From the NCBI GenBank assembly GCA_036524775.1, contig DATDBO010000021.1, positions 1-18,951 of the forward strand: DNA of 18,951 nt, written 5' to 3'. The translations under genes were made by a program, and so were the position numbers. The notes under the pieces are model-generated. The model did not search any database, was not told where the DNA came from, and saw nothing but the letters and a program-made list of their open reading frames with translations. Positions within the stretch are counted from its first letter, which is position 1. Each line of letters starts with the position of its first letter. Source of the stretch: VRUE01 sp036524775. GTDB taxonomy: Bacteria; Actinomycetota; Thermoleophilia; Solirubrobacterales; 70-9. Positions 1 to 7,491 of this stretch are shown in pieces.

Positions 1-118
1 CGGAGCGGGTTCGGGAGCGGGTGCGGGCGCCGGCGCGGGAGCGGGAGCGGGAGCGGGTTCCGATTCGGGCGCCGGGGCAGAGGTGGGTTCGGGAGTCGGC
101 GCGGGAGCCGGCTCTTCG
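1..118. repeat. Low-complexity GGAGCG-type hexanucleotide tract
   Basis: The plus strand carries imperfect tandem GGGAGC/GGGTTC/GGGCGC units. On the minus strand they encode the Pro/Ala/Glu linker of the secreted protein. Such tracts often vary in length by slippage. The tract is part of the coding sequence, not a separate element. Confidence 0.7.
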
Positions 119-342
119 CGCCTGGGCTTGCGTCGCTTCGAGCTGCGCGCCCTGAGCCTGGCGCTCTTGCGCGCACGAACCGCGCGGCTGTGACGACGGT
201 CGGAAGTCGAGAGGAAGCGAAGCTCGCCGGCAGAGCTCGCGGAACGGGCAGCCCCGGAATTCGGGTTGTCGGCCTGGGCGATCGAGCCGAGGCTCAGGGC
301 GGCCAGGGCGGCGACGGCGAAGGTGAGGAGGGCGGTTCGCAT
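1..342 (-). CDS. Secreted protein with proline-rich linker, 5' part (runs off the left edge)
   Basis: This reading frame stays open from an ATG at 342 to the window edge (114 codons), so only the N-terminal part is visible. It begins with a clear Sec signal peptide: MRT, a hydrophobic stretch of about 17 residues, and a likely cleavage after SIAQA near residue 24. Next comes a very basic stretch (about residues 48-75, rich in Arg/Lys), then a Pro/Ala/Glu-rich repetitive linker (PAP, PEP units) up to the edge. A G-rich Shine-Dalgarno-like sequence (GGGGG) lies 5 bases before the ATG. The linker suggests a tether to a C-terminal extracellular domain outside the window. It lies downstream of an exopolysaccharide sugar transferase on the same strand. 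The protein starting at 18282 has a similar plan. The function of the missing domain is unknown. Confidence 0.75.
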   Translation of the reverse strand, partial: MRTALLTFAVAALAALSLGSIAQADNPNSGAARSASSAGELRFLSTSDRRHSRAVRARKSARLRARSSKRRKPRREEPAPAPTPEPTSAPAPESEPAPAPAPAPAPAPAPEPAP

Positions 343-438
343 GCGAACCCCCTTCGTCCGATCTCCTCAACCGGTCAAATGCGCATGGCCGATCGCGGAC
401 GCATGTCCGTCATCGTTATTGGGAGTCCCTGTCCGGGG

Positions 439-1920
439 CTAGTAGGCGCCGCGGCCCGACATCACAGCGGGCAGGGTGGCGAGGAGTATCTCGACGTCGC
501 GCGCCAGCGACCAGCCGGCGACGTACTGGTAGTCGAAGCGGACCATCTCCTGGAAGGGGCTCTGCGAGCGTCCGTACACCTGCCAGGGCCCGGTCAGGCC
601 GGGACGCAGCTCGAGCCGGCGCAGGTGCCAGGCTTCGTCCAAGGCGGCGGTCTCGGGGAAGATCAGCGGCCGCGGTCCGACCAGGCTCATCTCGCCGCGC
701 AGCACGTTGAAGAGCTGCGGCAGCTCGTCGAGCGAGTAGCGGCGGATGAAGCGACCGACGCGGGTCACCCGCGGGTCCTCGCGGATCTTGAACATGACCC
801 CGTCCTCAGCCTCGTTCAGCCCGGCCATCTCGTCCTTGCGCTGCTCGGCGTCGACGTACATCGAGCGGAACTTGATCAGCTGGAAGCTGCTGTTGCCGCG
901 GCCGGCGCGTGGCTGTCGGAAGAAGACCGGTCCGCGCGACTCGAGCTTGATCGCGACCGCGATCGCCAGCATCAGCGGGGCAAAGGCGACGATCAGGGCG
1001 AGCGAGCCGATCGCGTCGAGGACGCGCTTGGCGGCGATCGAGGCGGAGGTGAGCATCGGCGCACCGATCGAGAGCAGCGGCAGGCCACCGACCTGGCCGA
1101 GCGCTCGCACGCCGTCGAGGAACTCGAAGAGGCGGGGGACGACGTCGACGGTGACGCCGGCGTCGCGGCAGGCACGGATCGACTCGAGCAGCTGTTCGTG
1201 GCTGGCCTTGGAGAAGGCGATGATCACGCGGTCGATGTTCTGCGCCTCGATGATCGTGTCGAGGTCGTCGAAGCGGCCGAGCCAGGGGAGGTCGGGGCTG
1301 CCGACGTCGTGCACCTCGTCGTCGACGATCCCCACCGGGACCAGGCCGAACTGGACGTTGTTGTGGAGCTTGCCGACGAGCTGTCCGGCGACCACGCCGG
1401 AGCCGAGGATCAGCGTGCGCTGGCGCAGGTCGGGCGCGCGGTGCAGGCCGGCGCGGACGACGGTGCGGGCGATGCCGGTGAAGCCGGCGATGCCGGCCAC
1501 CGTGAGGAAGGTCAGGGCGACGACCTGCTCGAGGCCGAAGAGTGCGGCGAGGCCGAAGAGCGGCCAGGTGATCAGCATCACGGCGACGAAGGCACGCGGG
1601 ATCTCGCTTACCGCCGAGGCCCAGCTGGCGAGCTGGTCACTGCGGTAGAGGCCGATGCTGAAGGCGGCGAGCGGCCACAGCGCGGTCGCCCCGGCTACGT
1701 AGAGCGCCCCCCCAGGCGTCGCCGTGGTTTGGCCCAGCACCACCACGGCGATCGCCGCGGCGATGCAGGCGGCGGCCGAATCGGCGGTGAAGAGCATCCT
1801 GGCCAGCACCGTGCCACGGTGTCGGGCCCGGTTGCTTGTACCGCGTGGAGGATTGGAAACGACTTCTTTCGCCTCTAAGGCGCCTTCCCCCTGGGTCTGG
1901 GTTGCGGTTGAACTCTCCAT
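439..1920 (-). CDS. Exopolysaccharide polyprenyl-phosphate sugar-1-phosphate transferase (WcaJ/WbaP type)
   Basis: A 493-residue membrane protein of the polyisoprenyl-phosphate hexose-1-phosphate transferase family. It would place the first sugar-phosphate on undecaprenyl phosphate at the inner face of the membrane to start exopolysaccharide synthesis. Visible order: four hydrophobic segments (about residues 42-62, 72-92, 110-130, 132-152), a Rossmann-like CoA-binding-type domain (about 165-265, starting near ILGSG), a further membrane segment (about 303-325), then the catalytic domain. That domain has KFRSM (350-354), the Asp-Glu pair D398-E399 in SLDELPQL, the MSLVGPRP motif (411-418) and RPGLTGPWQV (439-448). 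Length and order match full-length WcaJ-like enzymes. ATG 1920 is the first start in frame and gives a sensible cytosolic N-terminus. The sugar substrate cannot be told from sequence. Confidence 0.93.
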   Translation of the reverse strand: MESSTATQTQGEGALEAKEVVSNPPRGTSNRARHRGTVLARMLFTADSAAACIAAAIAVVVLGQTTATPGGALYVAGATALWPLAAFSIGLYRSDQLASWASAVSEIPRAFVAVMLITWPLFGLAALFGLEQVVALTFLTVAGIAGFTGIARTVVRAGLHRAPDLRQRTLILGSGVVAGQLVGKLHNNVQFGLVPVGIVDDEVHDVGSPDLPWLGRFDDLDTIIEAQNIDRVIIAFSKASHEQLLESIRACRDAGVTVDVVPRLFEFLDGVRALGQVGGLPLLSIGAPMLTSASIAAKRVLDAIGSLALIVAFAPLMLAIAVAIKLESRGPVFFRQPRAGRGNSSFQLIKFRSMYVDAEQRKDEMAGLNEAEDGVMFKIREDPRVTRVGRFIRRYSLDELPQLFNVLRGEMSLVGPRPLIFPETAALDEAWHLRRLELRPGLTGPWQVYGRSQSPFQEMVRFDYQYVAGWSLARDVEILLATLPAVMSGRGAY

Positions 1921-2156
1921 CTAGGCTAAGTCTGTTCTTGATCTCGCTGCAGGGGGTGGGACGAAACGGCCACGACCGTCAAAAATAGAGAGGCGGCCGA
2001 GAAAACTCCATAAGGAACAACACATCGGCAACAAGTGTGTCGCGCTCAAAACGGCAATCGGCCTTGCAGAGCGAACTTCGTCGATGCCTCCAGACGAATA
2101 TTCGAACTATTTGCCGAAACTGGGGGCTGACAACCGCCTGGGACCCGGCATCGCGC
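1921..2156. other. 236-base intergenic region upstream of the sugar transferase
   Basis: This stretch is visibly more A+T-rich than its surroundings. It separates the stop of the CxxC protein (2157) from the start of the sugar transferase, both on the minus strand, so it should hold a terminator for the first and the promoter for the second. A perfect 10-bp palindrome CGAATATTCG lies at 2095-2104. No convincing -35/-10 pair, RNA gene or short coding frame could be assigned. Confidence 0.5.
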
Positions 2157-2714
2157 TCAGTGGGCCTCGTCGGAGGCGTGCGCGGGCGGCCGCGACTCCT
2201 CCGCCAGCGAGGTGATCTCGAGCGGCCCGTGGGCGGCGGATTCGAGCACCTCGGTCGCCTCCTCGGCCGAGCGAGCGTAGAGCTCGACCAGCATGTGGAC
2301 GACGATCCGCTCCTCGTCGTGCTTGTGGAACCGGACGTGGGCAAAGAACTCGCGCACGCCCGCCTCGCCGAAGGCGCCGTAGGCGAGCAGCTCGGCTGCT
2401 TCCGGTCCGGCGCAGCTCTCGACCCGGTCCTGGTCGACGGTCACGGTGCAGGAGGCGACCCAGGGCGTGCCGGCGACCATCCGCTCCCAGCGGTCCTCGA
2501 TCGGCACTACGCGGTCGTCCTGGAAGACGAGGTGGGGCTGGTCGTGCATGCAGTCGAGGCACTGCACGACCGCTTCCTGCACCTCGTCGACGCCCTCGGT
2601 GGGGATGCCGGTGTCGGGGTCGACGCGGCGGATCGCGTCGTAGTGGATCTGGATCTCGAGGTTCTGGGACCAGCAGCGGTAGCAGCGCAGCCAGGCCGAG
2701 CGATCGGCGTCCAT
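2157..2714 (-). CDS. Uncharacterised zinc-ribbon-like protein coupled to ethylmalonyl-CoA mutase
   Basis: A 185-residue soluble protein that I do not recognise. The N-terminal half carries two CxxC pairs, C11-x2-C14 and C52-x2-C55, spaced 37 residues apart like the two knuckles of a zinc ribbon. The C-terminal half (about residues 85-170) looks like an alpha/beta domain with alternating hydrophobic strands. The tail is polar and acidic. Its ATG at 2714 overlaps the TGA of the mutase gene by one base (TGATG), so the two are almost certainly translationally coupled. That context suggests a role with the B12-dependent mutase, for example metal or cofactor handling or a regulatory partner, but this is inference only. 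A long open frame in another phase runs upstream through the mutase gene; it is not the real N-terminus. Confidence 0.8.
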   Translation of the reverse strand: MDADRSAWLRCYRCWSQNLEIQIHYDAIRRVDPDTGIPTEGVDEVQEAVVQCLDCMHDQPHLVFQDDRVVPIEDRWERMVAGTPWVASCTVTVDQDRVESCAGPEAAELLAYGAFGEAGVREFFAHVRFHKHDEERIVVHMLVELYARSAEEATEVLESAAHGPLEITSLAEESRPPAHASDEAH

Positions 2715-4708
2715 CAGGCCGCGGCGCCGGCCGTGGCGCGCTGCTCGACCAGGGCGACGATCTCGCCCATGATCTTGTTGAGGTCGAAGTCCTTGGGCGT
2801 GTAGACGCCGTCGACCCCCGCCTCGCGCAGGCGCTCTGCGTCGGCCGGGGGGATGATCCCGCCGGCGACGACGGGAACCTCGACGCCCTCCTCGCGCAGG
2901 CGCCGCACGACCTCGGGCACCAGCTCGAGGTGGGAGCCGGAGAGGATCGAGAGGCCGACCACGTCGACGTCCTCCTGCAGGGCGGACTCGGCGATCTCCT
3001 CGGGCGTCAGGCGGATGCCCTGGTAGATCACCTCCATGCCCGCGTCCCGGGCGCGCAGGGCGATCTGCTCGGAGCCGTTGGAATGGCCGTCGAGGCCGGG
3101 CTTGCCGACGAGGATCTTGATCCGGTGGCCGATCCGGGCGGAGACCTCGTCGACGCGGCGGCGGATCGCCGCCAGCTCCGCGCGGTCGCCGGGCGGCGCC
3201 GCCCCGTCGACGCCGGTGGGGGCGCGGTAGGCGCCGAAGGCCTCGCGCAGCACGGCGGCCCACTCGCCGGTCGTCGCGCCCGCCTTGGCGGCGGCGATCG
3301 TCGCCGGCATCACGTTGGCGCTCTCGTCGGCGGCGATGCGACCGAGCTCCTCCAGCGCGGCGCGCACCGCGTCCTCGTCGCGCTCGGCCTTCCACTGCGC
3401 GAGCGCCTCGACCCGCTCGCGCTCGACCTCGGGGTCGGGGGTGAGGATGCCGCCGTCGGCGCCGGCGGTGAGCGGCGAGTCCTCGCTCTCGGTGAAGCTG
3501 TTCTGCCCGATCACCTTCTGCTCGCCGCTCTCGATCCGCGCCACCCGCTCGCGGTGCGACTCGACCAGGCGGGCCTTCATGTAGGGGACGGCGGCGACGG
3601 CGCCGCCCTGCTCCTCGACGACGGCCATCTCGGCGCGGGCGCCCTCGCTCAGCTCGTCCACCAGGCCGTCCATGACGACTGAGCCCTCGAACAGGTCGGG
3701 GTACTCGAGCAGGTCGGTCTCGTTGGCCAGCACCTGCTGGATGCGCAGGCTCCACTGCTGGTGCCAGGGGCGGGGCAGGCCCATCGCCTCGTTCCAGGCG
3801 GGCAGCTGGATCGCGCGGGCGCGGGCGTCGCGGCTCAGCGTCACGGCGAGCGCCTCGAGCACGATCCGCTGGATGTTGTTCTCCGGCTGCGCCTCGGTCA
3901 GGCCGAGCGAGTTGACCTGGACGCCGTAGCGGAAGCGCAGCATCTTCTCGTCGCTGACGCCGTAGCGCTCGCGGCCGATCTCGTTCCAGAGCCGGCCCAT
4001 CGCGCGCAGCTTGGCGATCTCCTCGACCAAGCGGATGCCGGCGTTGACGAAGAAGGAGATGCGGCCGAAGACCTTCGCGAAGTCGGCCGCGGCGACCTGG
4101 CCGCGCGCCTTGACTTCGTCGAGCACGGCGATCCCGGTCGAGAGCGCGTAGGCGATCTCCTGCACCGGCGTCGCGCCGGCCTCCTGCAGGTGGTAGCTGC
4201 AGATGTTGGTCGGGTTCCAGCTCGGCACCTCGTTGACGGTGAAGGCGACCATGTCGGCGATCAGCCGCATCGAGGGCTCGGGTGGGAAGGCGTAGGTGCC
4301 GCGCGAGAGGTACTCCTTGATGATGTCGTTCTGGGTCGTCCCCTTGAGCTGGGTGCGATCGACGCCGTTCTCCTCGGCGACGGTGACGTAGAGGCCGAGC
4401 AGCCAGGCGGCGGTGGCGTTGATCGTCATCGAGGTGTTCATCTCGTCGAGCGGGATTCCGTCGAGCAGCTGGTGCATGTCGCCCTTGTGGGCGATCGAGA
4501 CGCCGACCTTGCCGACCTCGCCGCGGGCGAGGACGTGGTCGGGGTCGTAGCCGGTCTGGGTCGGCAGGTCGAAGGCAACCGAGAGGCCGGTCTGGCCCTT
4601 TTCCAGGTTGCGCCTGTAGAGCTCGTTGGAGCGACGCGCGTCGGAGTGGCCCGCGTAGGTGCGCATCACCCAAGGGCGGTCGCGCTCGGGCAGTCGGTGC
4701 TCGGCCAT
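2714..4708 (-). CDS. ecm: Ethylmalonyl-CoA mutase (MeaA/Ecm), coenzyme B12-dependent
   Basis: A 664-residue cytosolic enzyme of the acyl-CoA mutase family, predicted to convert (2R)-ethylmalonyl-CoA to (2S)-methylsuccinyl-CoA in the ethylmalonyl-CoA pathway. The N-terminal catalytic barrel (about residues 10-420) is followed by a C-terminal cobalamin-binding domain (about 527-655). The B12 motif is present: D540-x-H542-x2-G545 with S587-x-L589 and G616-G617. Overall sequence resembles actinobacterial MeaA closely (for example KGQTGLSVAFDLPTQTGYDP near the start), more than methylmalonyl-CoA mutase large subunits, and ccr lies a few genes away. Methylmalonyl- or isobutyryl-CoA mutase activity is a less likely alternative. 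The ATG at 4708 has no Shine-Dalgarno sequence but has a TATCAT -10-like box seven bases upstream, suggesting a leaderless mRNA. Confidence 0.9.
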   Translation of the reverse strand: MAEHRLPERDRPWVMRTYAGHSDARRSNELYRRNLEKGQTGLSVAFDLPTQTGYDPDHVLARGEVGKVGVSIAHKGDMHQLLDGIPLDEMNTSMTINATAAWLLGLYVTVAEENGVDRTQLKGTTQNDIIKEYLSRGTYAFPPEPSMRLIADMVAFTVNEVPSWNPTNICSYHLQEAGATPVQEIAYALSTGIAVLDEVKARGQVAAADFAKVFGRISFFVNAGIRLVEEIAKLRAMGRLWNEIGRERYGVSDEKMLRFRYGVQVNSLGLTEAQPENNIQRIVLEALAVTLSRDARARAIQLPAWNEAMGLPRPWHQQWSLRIQQVLANETDLLEYPDLFEGSVVMDGLVDELSEGARAEMAVVEEQGGAVAAVPYMKARLVESHRERVARIESGEQKVIGQNSFTESEDSPLTAGADGGILTPDPEVERERVEALAQWKAERDEDAVRAALEELGRIAADESANVMPATIAAAKAGATTGEWAAVLREAFGAYRAPTGVDGAAPPGDRAELAAIRRRVDEVSARIGHRIKILVGKPGLDGHSNGSEQIALRARDAGMEVIYQGIRLTPEEIAESALQEDVDVVGLSILSGSHLELVPEVVRRLREEGVEVPVVAGGIIPPADAERLREAGVDGVYTPKDFDLNKIMGEIVALVEQRATAGAAA

Positions 4709-4850
4709 CGATCAGATGATATGCCGCACCAGGGCGTGTCTGAGGTTATGGGTCACATTGGACCCGAAAACTCAGACACGCCCCTGGAAGGACGCGTTCA
4801 CCGCCCAAAATGCGCATCTTTTCGCCGAAGCCGTGTTTAGGCTGCGAGCG
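4709..4850. promoter_or_regulatory. Divergent promoter region between ecm and the 4851 gene
   Basis: This 142-base region separates two divergent start codons. On the minus strand a TATCAT box (4716-4721) ends 7 bases before the ecm ATG. On the plus strand TAGGCT (4838-4843) ends 7 bases before the ATG at 4851. Both spacings fit leaderless transcripts, common in actinobacteria; neither gene has a good Shine-Dalgarno sequence. The -35 elements are not clear. A large palindrome fills the centre (listed separately). Confidence 0.4.
4729..4787. repeat. Long palindromic element with nested inner hairpin
   Basis: The 5' arm CCAGGGCGTGTCTGAG (4729-4744) is the reverse complement of the 3' arm 4771-4787 except for one extra base. 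The 26-base interior holds a second inverted repeat, GGGTC (4750-4754) and GACCC (4761-4765). It lies between divergent genes, so it is not a simple terminator for either. It may be a dispersed REP/MITE-like element or a regulatory site overlapping the ecm promoter. Confidence 0.75.
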
Positions 4851-5543
4851 ATGAGACTTCGAATTGCAGCCCTTTCCCTTGCCGCGCTGGTCGCGCTGGC
4901 CCTCGCCGGGAGTGCCACGGCGGCAATGGTCGGCATCTACCGCAACAGCATGGAGTCCGAGGCGCAGCGCGGCCAGGTCGTCAAGCTCTCGGGCGAGCGC
5001 TGCGGTCGCGGCGGCTCCGATCACGCCGTGCGGATCGTCGTCGGCAAGCGCACCAAGGAGTGCGCCTACCGCACGCCGGTGATCGGCCGCGACCTCGAGC
5101 TGGCGGCGACCGCGCGGTTGCTCAGCAACACCCCGGCGCCGGTCCAGCGCAAGGCCTTTCTGGCGCTCAACCTGCGCACCGGCGGGGCGGGCGCCGGCTA
5201 CCAACTGGCCGTCTTCCCGTTGCAGGGCAAGGCACAGCTGCGCAAGATCTTCAGCGACGGCCGGATCGAGTACCTGCACGTGGAGAAGGGGATCCGCACC
5301 AAGGGCCTCAACCAGGCGAACGAGCTGCGCCTGCGCACGATCAACCTGACCAGCGGCCCTAAGAAAGGCACCTGCCAGGTTCTCGCCTACGTCGGCCGCC
5401 TGCTCGTCGCCGACGTCAACGACGCCGCCTCCGGCGAGCTCGAAGGTCGCGCCTCGGGCTTCTCGCTCGGCGCGATCGGCAACGCCAAGGGCGCCGTCGG
5501 CTCCTTCGACGATGTCGTCGTCCGCGTCCCCAGTCCCGCTTAG
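4851..5543 (+). CDS. Secreted concanavalin-like (LamG/3-keto-disaccharide hydrolase-like) domain protein
   Basis: A 230-residue exported protein. It has a Sec signal peptide (MRLRIAALSLAALVALALAG, cleavage likely after SATAA near residue 25). The rest resembles a beta-sandwich: a hydrophobic-alternating core, N-E-L-R-L-R near residue 160, a V-A-D-V-N-D stretch after a 'YVGRLLV' strand, and a terminal FDDVVVRVP strand. Together these are typical of concanavalin-like lectin/glucanase folds of the LamG or DUF1080 type. There is one Cys pair candidate (C47, C63) and a third Cys near residue 179. No catalytic residues can be assigned, so sugar or glycan binding is inference. The start ATG 4851 is chosen because upstream in-frame ATGs would put the signal peptide inside the protein. 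ClpS follows 28 bases downstream. Confidence 0.8.
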   Translation: MRLRIAALSLAALVALALAGSATAAMVGIYRNSMESEAQRGQVVKLSGERCGRGGSDHAVRIVVGKRTKECAYRTPVIGRDLELAATARLLSNTPAPVQRKAFLALNLRTGGAGAGYQLAVFPLQGKAQLRKIFSDGRIEYLHVEKGIRTKGLNQANELRLRTINLTSGPKKGTCQVLAYVGRLLVADVNDAASGELEGRASGFSLGAIGNAKGAVGSFDDVVVRVPSPA

Positions 5544-5571
5544 GACAGCCTCCCTAGCGGATAATGCGGCG

Positions 5572-5862
5572 ATGTCGACTACGACGATCGAGAAGCCTCG
5601 CCAGGCGGGTCCCGGGTCCGACCTCGGCGGCGAGTGGCGGGTGATCGTCCGCAACGACAACCACAACACCTTCGACCACGTCGCCCAGACGTTGGCTCGG
5701 GTGCTGCCCGGCGTCAGCCTCGATCGCGGCCACGAGTTTGCCGAGGCGATCCACAACAGCGGCCAGGCGATCGTCTGGTCGGGCGCCCGCGAGCCCGCCG
5801 AGCACTACTGGGAGCAGCTCAACGAGGCCGGCCTGACCCTCGCGCCGCTCGAGCGCGCCTGA
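5572..5862 (+). CDS. clpS: ATP-dependent Clp protease adaptor ClpS
   Basis: A 96-residue cytosolic adaptor that binds the N-domain of ClpA/ClpC and delivers N-degron substrates to ClpP. The core runs from about residue 22: WRVIVRNDNHNTFDHV matches the family's 'V-x-N-D-x-x-x-T-F-x-x-V' start, where the Asn-Asp pair contacts the substrate N-terminus. AIHNSGQAIVWSG matches the 'H-x-x-G-x-A' helix, followed by E-P-A-E and a closing GLTLAPLE strand. The first ~20 residues are a typical flexible N-terminal extension that engages the chaperone. ATG 5572 is preferred over an in-frame ATG at 5512 that lies within the upstream gene. No clp protease gene is in the window. Confidence 0.9.
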   Translation: MSTTTIEKPRQAGPGSDLGGEWRVIVRNDNHNTFDHVAQTLARVLPGVSLDRGHEFAEAIHNSGQAIVWSGAREPAEHYWEQLNEAGLTLAPLERA

Positions 5863-5880
5863 CCCGGGCGACGCTCCGGG
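5863..5880. terminator. Candidate bidirectional terminator between convergent genes
   Basis: CCCGG (5863-5867) pairs with CCGGG (5876-5880) around an 8-base loop, directly after the clpS stop and 14 bases from the stop of the convergent ABM-like gene. There is no T tract, so strength is uncertain. Confidence 0.35.
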
Positions 5881-5894
5881 CTGCCGCCGCGAAC

Positions 5895-6188
5895 CTACTC
5901 CGCCGCGACCAGCGTGTGCCAGGCAGGCAGGATCGGCAGGTCGTGCAGGTCGATGATCGCCGCGCGGGCGGCCTCGATCTCCTCCGAGAACCAGTAGCGC
6001 TCGAAGTCGGCCCGGCTCTCCCAGACCGAGGTCTGCTGGAAGGCGAGCGGGTCGTCGATCGAGCGGGTCAGCGACCAGCTCTTGGCGCCGAAGGCGGGCA
6101 TCCGCGCCGCCGCCGGCTCCCAGAGGTCGAGCCAGCGATCCGCCCGGAAGGGGGCTATGTGCCAATCCAACGTGCATACCTCGGCCAT
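5895..6188 (-). CDS. Small ABM-like (dimeric alpha/beta barrel) protein downstream of ccr
   Basis: A 97-residue cytosolic protein. The pattern fits the antibiotic-biosynthesis-monooxygenase/dimeric alpha-beta barrel superfamily: a first strand TLDWHIAPF, an amphipathic helix with RWLDLWEPA, a strand KSWSLTRSIDDP, then QQTSVWESRADFERYWFSE, a typical 'strand, then W-E-S/D-x-x-x-F/Y-x-x-Y' helix. The family includes small monooxygenases and non-catalytic proteins, so activity cannot be named. The ATG at 6188 comes 2 bases after the ccr stop (6191-6193), which implies co-transcription and probable coupling with ccr. No signal peptide is seen. Similar-sized single-domain members are normal; nothing appears truncated. 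Confidence 0.75.
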   Translation of the reverse strand: MAEVCTLDWHIAPFRADRWLDLWEPAAARMPAFGAKSWSLTRSIDDPLAFQQTSVWESRADFERYWFSEEIEAARAAIIDLHDLPILPAWHTLVAAE

Positions 6189-6190
6189 CT

Positions 6191-7453
6191 CTACGCTCCC
6201 ACCTCGGCCCGAATCGCGCCGGGTCCGTCCTCGTTGTTGCCCTCGTCCTCGGACTCGGCTCCGACCAGGATCGAGATCTTGCCGAGGTGCTTGTTTTCGT
6301 GCAGCAGCTGGTGCGCCTCGGCGACGCCCTCGAAGCCCATCGTCTGCCAGATCACCGGGCGCACCTTGCCCTCCGCCATCAGCTGGTTCGCGCGCATGCA
6401 CTCGTACGCGTTGGCGAAGTGCGAGCCGATGATCTGCTTCTGGCGCATCCACAGGTAGCGCACGTCGAAGTCGAGCTGGAAGCCCGAGGTGGCGCCGCAG
6501 ATGACGACTTTGCCGAACGGCTTGACGACGAAGACCGAGGTCGGGAAGGTCGCCTGGCCGACGTGCTCGAAGACGATGTCGGGGGCGTCGCCGAGGATCT
6601 CCTTGACCCGCTTGGCGAAGCCGCGCGACGCCTTGAAGCGCTCCTTGTCGGCGGCGGGGTCGGCGAGGTTCTCCGGCGTGCGCATCATCTCGCCGAACTC
6701 GGCCCGGTTTATGTAGTCGACCGCGCCCAGTTGCTTGATCAGCTCGCCCTTCTCCGCGGAGGAGACGACGCCGACCGCATTGGCGCCGGCCGCCTTGCAG
6801 AGCTGCACCGCGAAGACGCCGAGGCCGCCGGCGGCGCCCCAGATCAACACGTTGTGGCCGGGTTGCAGCTTGCACTGGTCGATCAGCATTCGGTAGGCCG
6901 TGAAGTAGGTGAGGCCGTAGGCGGAGGAGTCGGCCCAGCTCAGGTTCTGCGGGCGGGGGAGGAGCTGCTGCGCCTGCACCTTGGTGAACTGGGCGAAGGA
7001 GCCCCAGGTCGTCTCGTAGCCCCAGATCCTCTGGCTCGGCGCGGCCAGCGGGTCGAGCCCGTGCACCTCGACGTCCTCGTAGGAGGCCTGGTTGCAGTGG
7101 ACGACGACCTCGTCGCCCGGCTTCCAGCGGGTGACGCCCTCGCCGACCTTCCAGACGATCCCCGAGGCGTCCGAGCCGCCTATGTGGTGGCCGTACTCGG
7201 GGTGGTCGCCGTAGCCGAAGACCGAGACCGGCTTGCCCAGCGCCGCCCAGACGTTGTTGAAGTTGACTCCCGCGGCCATCACGCGGACGACCACCTCGAA
7301 GGCGCCCGGCTCGGGCACCTCGATCTGCTCGAGCTGGAAGGCCTCGGTCGGCTCCCCCTCGCGCTCCTGGCGGATAACCCAGGCCGCCATCGTCTCCGGC
7401 AGCGTGCCGGGCTCCACGTCCAACTTCGCTACTGCGCTGGTGTCGACGGCCAA
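6191..7453 (-). CDS. ccr: Crotonyl-CoA carboxylase/reductase
   Basis: A 420-residue NADPH-dependent MDR-family enzyme that reductively carboxylates crotonyl-CoA to ethylmalonyl-CoA, the committing step of the ethylmalonyl-CoA pathway. The sequence contains GVNFNNVWAALG (63-74), RIWGYETTWGSFAQF (142-156), the Rossmann motif GAAGGLGVFAVQL (206-218), FEHVGQATFP (295-304) and RQKQIIGSHFAN (337-348). Residues corresponding to the known CO2-pocket set (Asn, Glu, His) appear to be N66, E147 and H345, which supports a true carboxylase rather than a plain reductase; this mapping is from memory of characterised Ccr enzymes. The start is set at TTG 7453 because GGAGG (7460-7464) sits 6 bases upstream. 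An in-frame ATG at 7504 lacks one and overlaps a likely -10 box. Its product feeds Ecm. Confidence 0.93.
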   Translation of the reverse strand: MAVDTSAVAKLDVEPGTLPETMAAWVIRQEREGEPTEAFQLEQIEVPEPGAFEVVVRVMAAGVNFNNVWAALGKPVSVFGYGDHPEYGHHIGGSDASGIVWKVGEGVTRWKPGDEVVVHCNQASYEDVEVHGLDPLAAPSQRIWGYETTWGSFAQFTKVQAQQLLPRPQNLSWADSSAYGLTYFTAYRMLIDQCKLQPGHNVLIWGAAGGLGVFAVQLCKAAGANAVGVVSSAEKGELIKQLGAVDYINRAEFGEMMRTPENLADPAADKERFKASRGFAKRVKEILGDAPDIVFEHVGQATFPTSVFVVKPFGKVVICGATSGFQLDFDVRYLWMRQKQIIGSHFANAYECMRANQLMAEGKVRPVIWQTMGFEGVAEAHQLLHENKHLGKISILVGAESEDEGNNEDGPGAIRAEVGA

Positions 7454-7491
7454 ACCGGTCCTCCGTGGGTCGTATTGCGAGCGGGCGGCGA

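Noticed and set aside
190..1878. 562-residue open frame on the plus strand
   Set aside because: It lies wholly antisense to the clearly recognisable sugar transferase, has low-complexity Glu/Gly/Arg composition and no family features; a GC-bias shadow.
2157..4673. 838-residue minus frame joining the CxxC protein to an upstream extension
   Set aside because: Only the last 185 residues look like protein; the upstream part is the mutase gene read in the wrong frame (Arg/Ala/Gly runs). The ATG at 2714 with TGATG coupling is the natural start.
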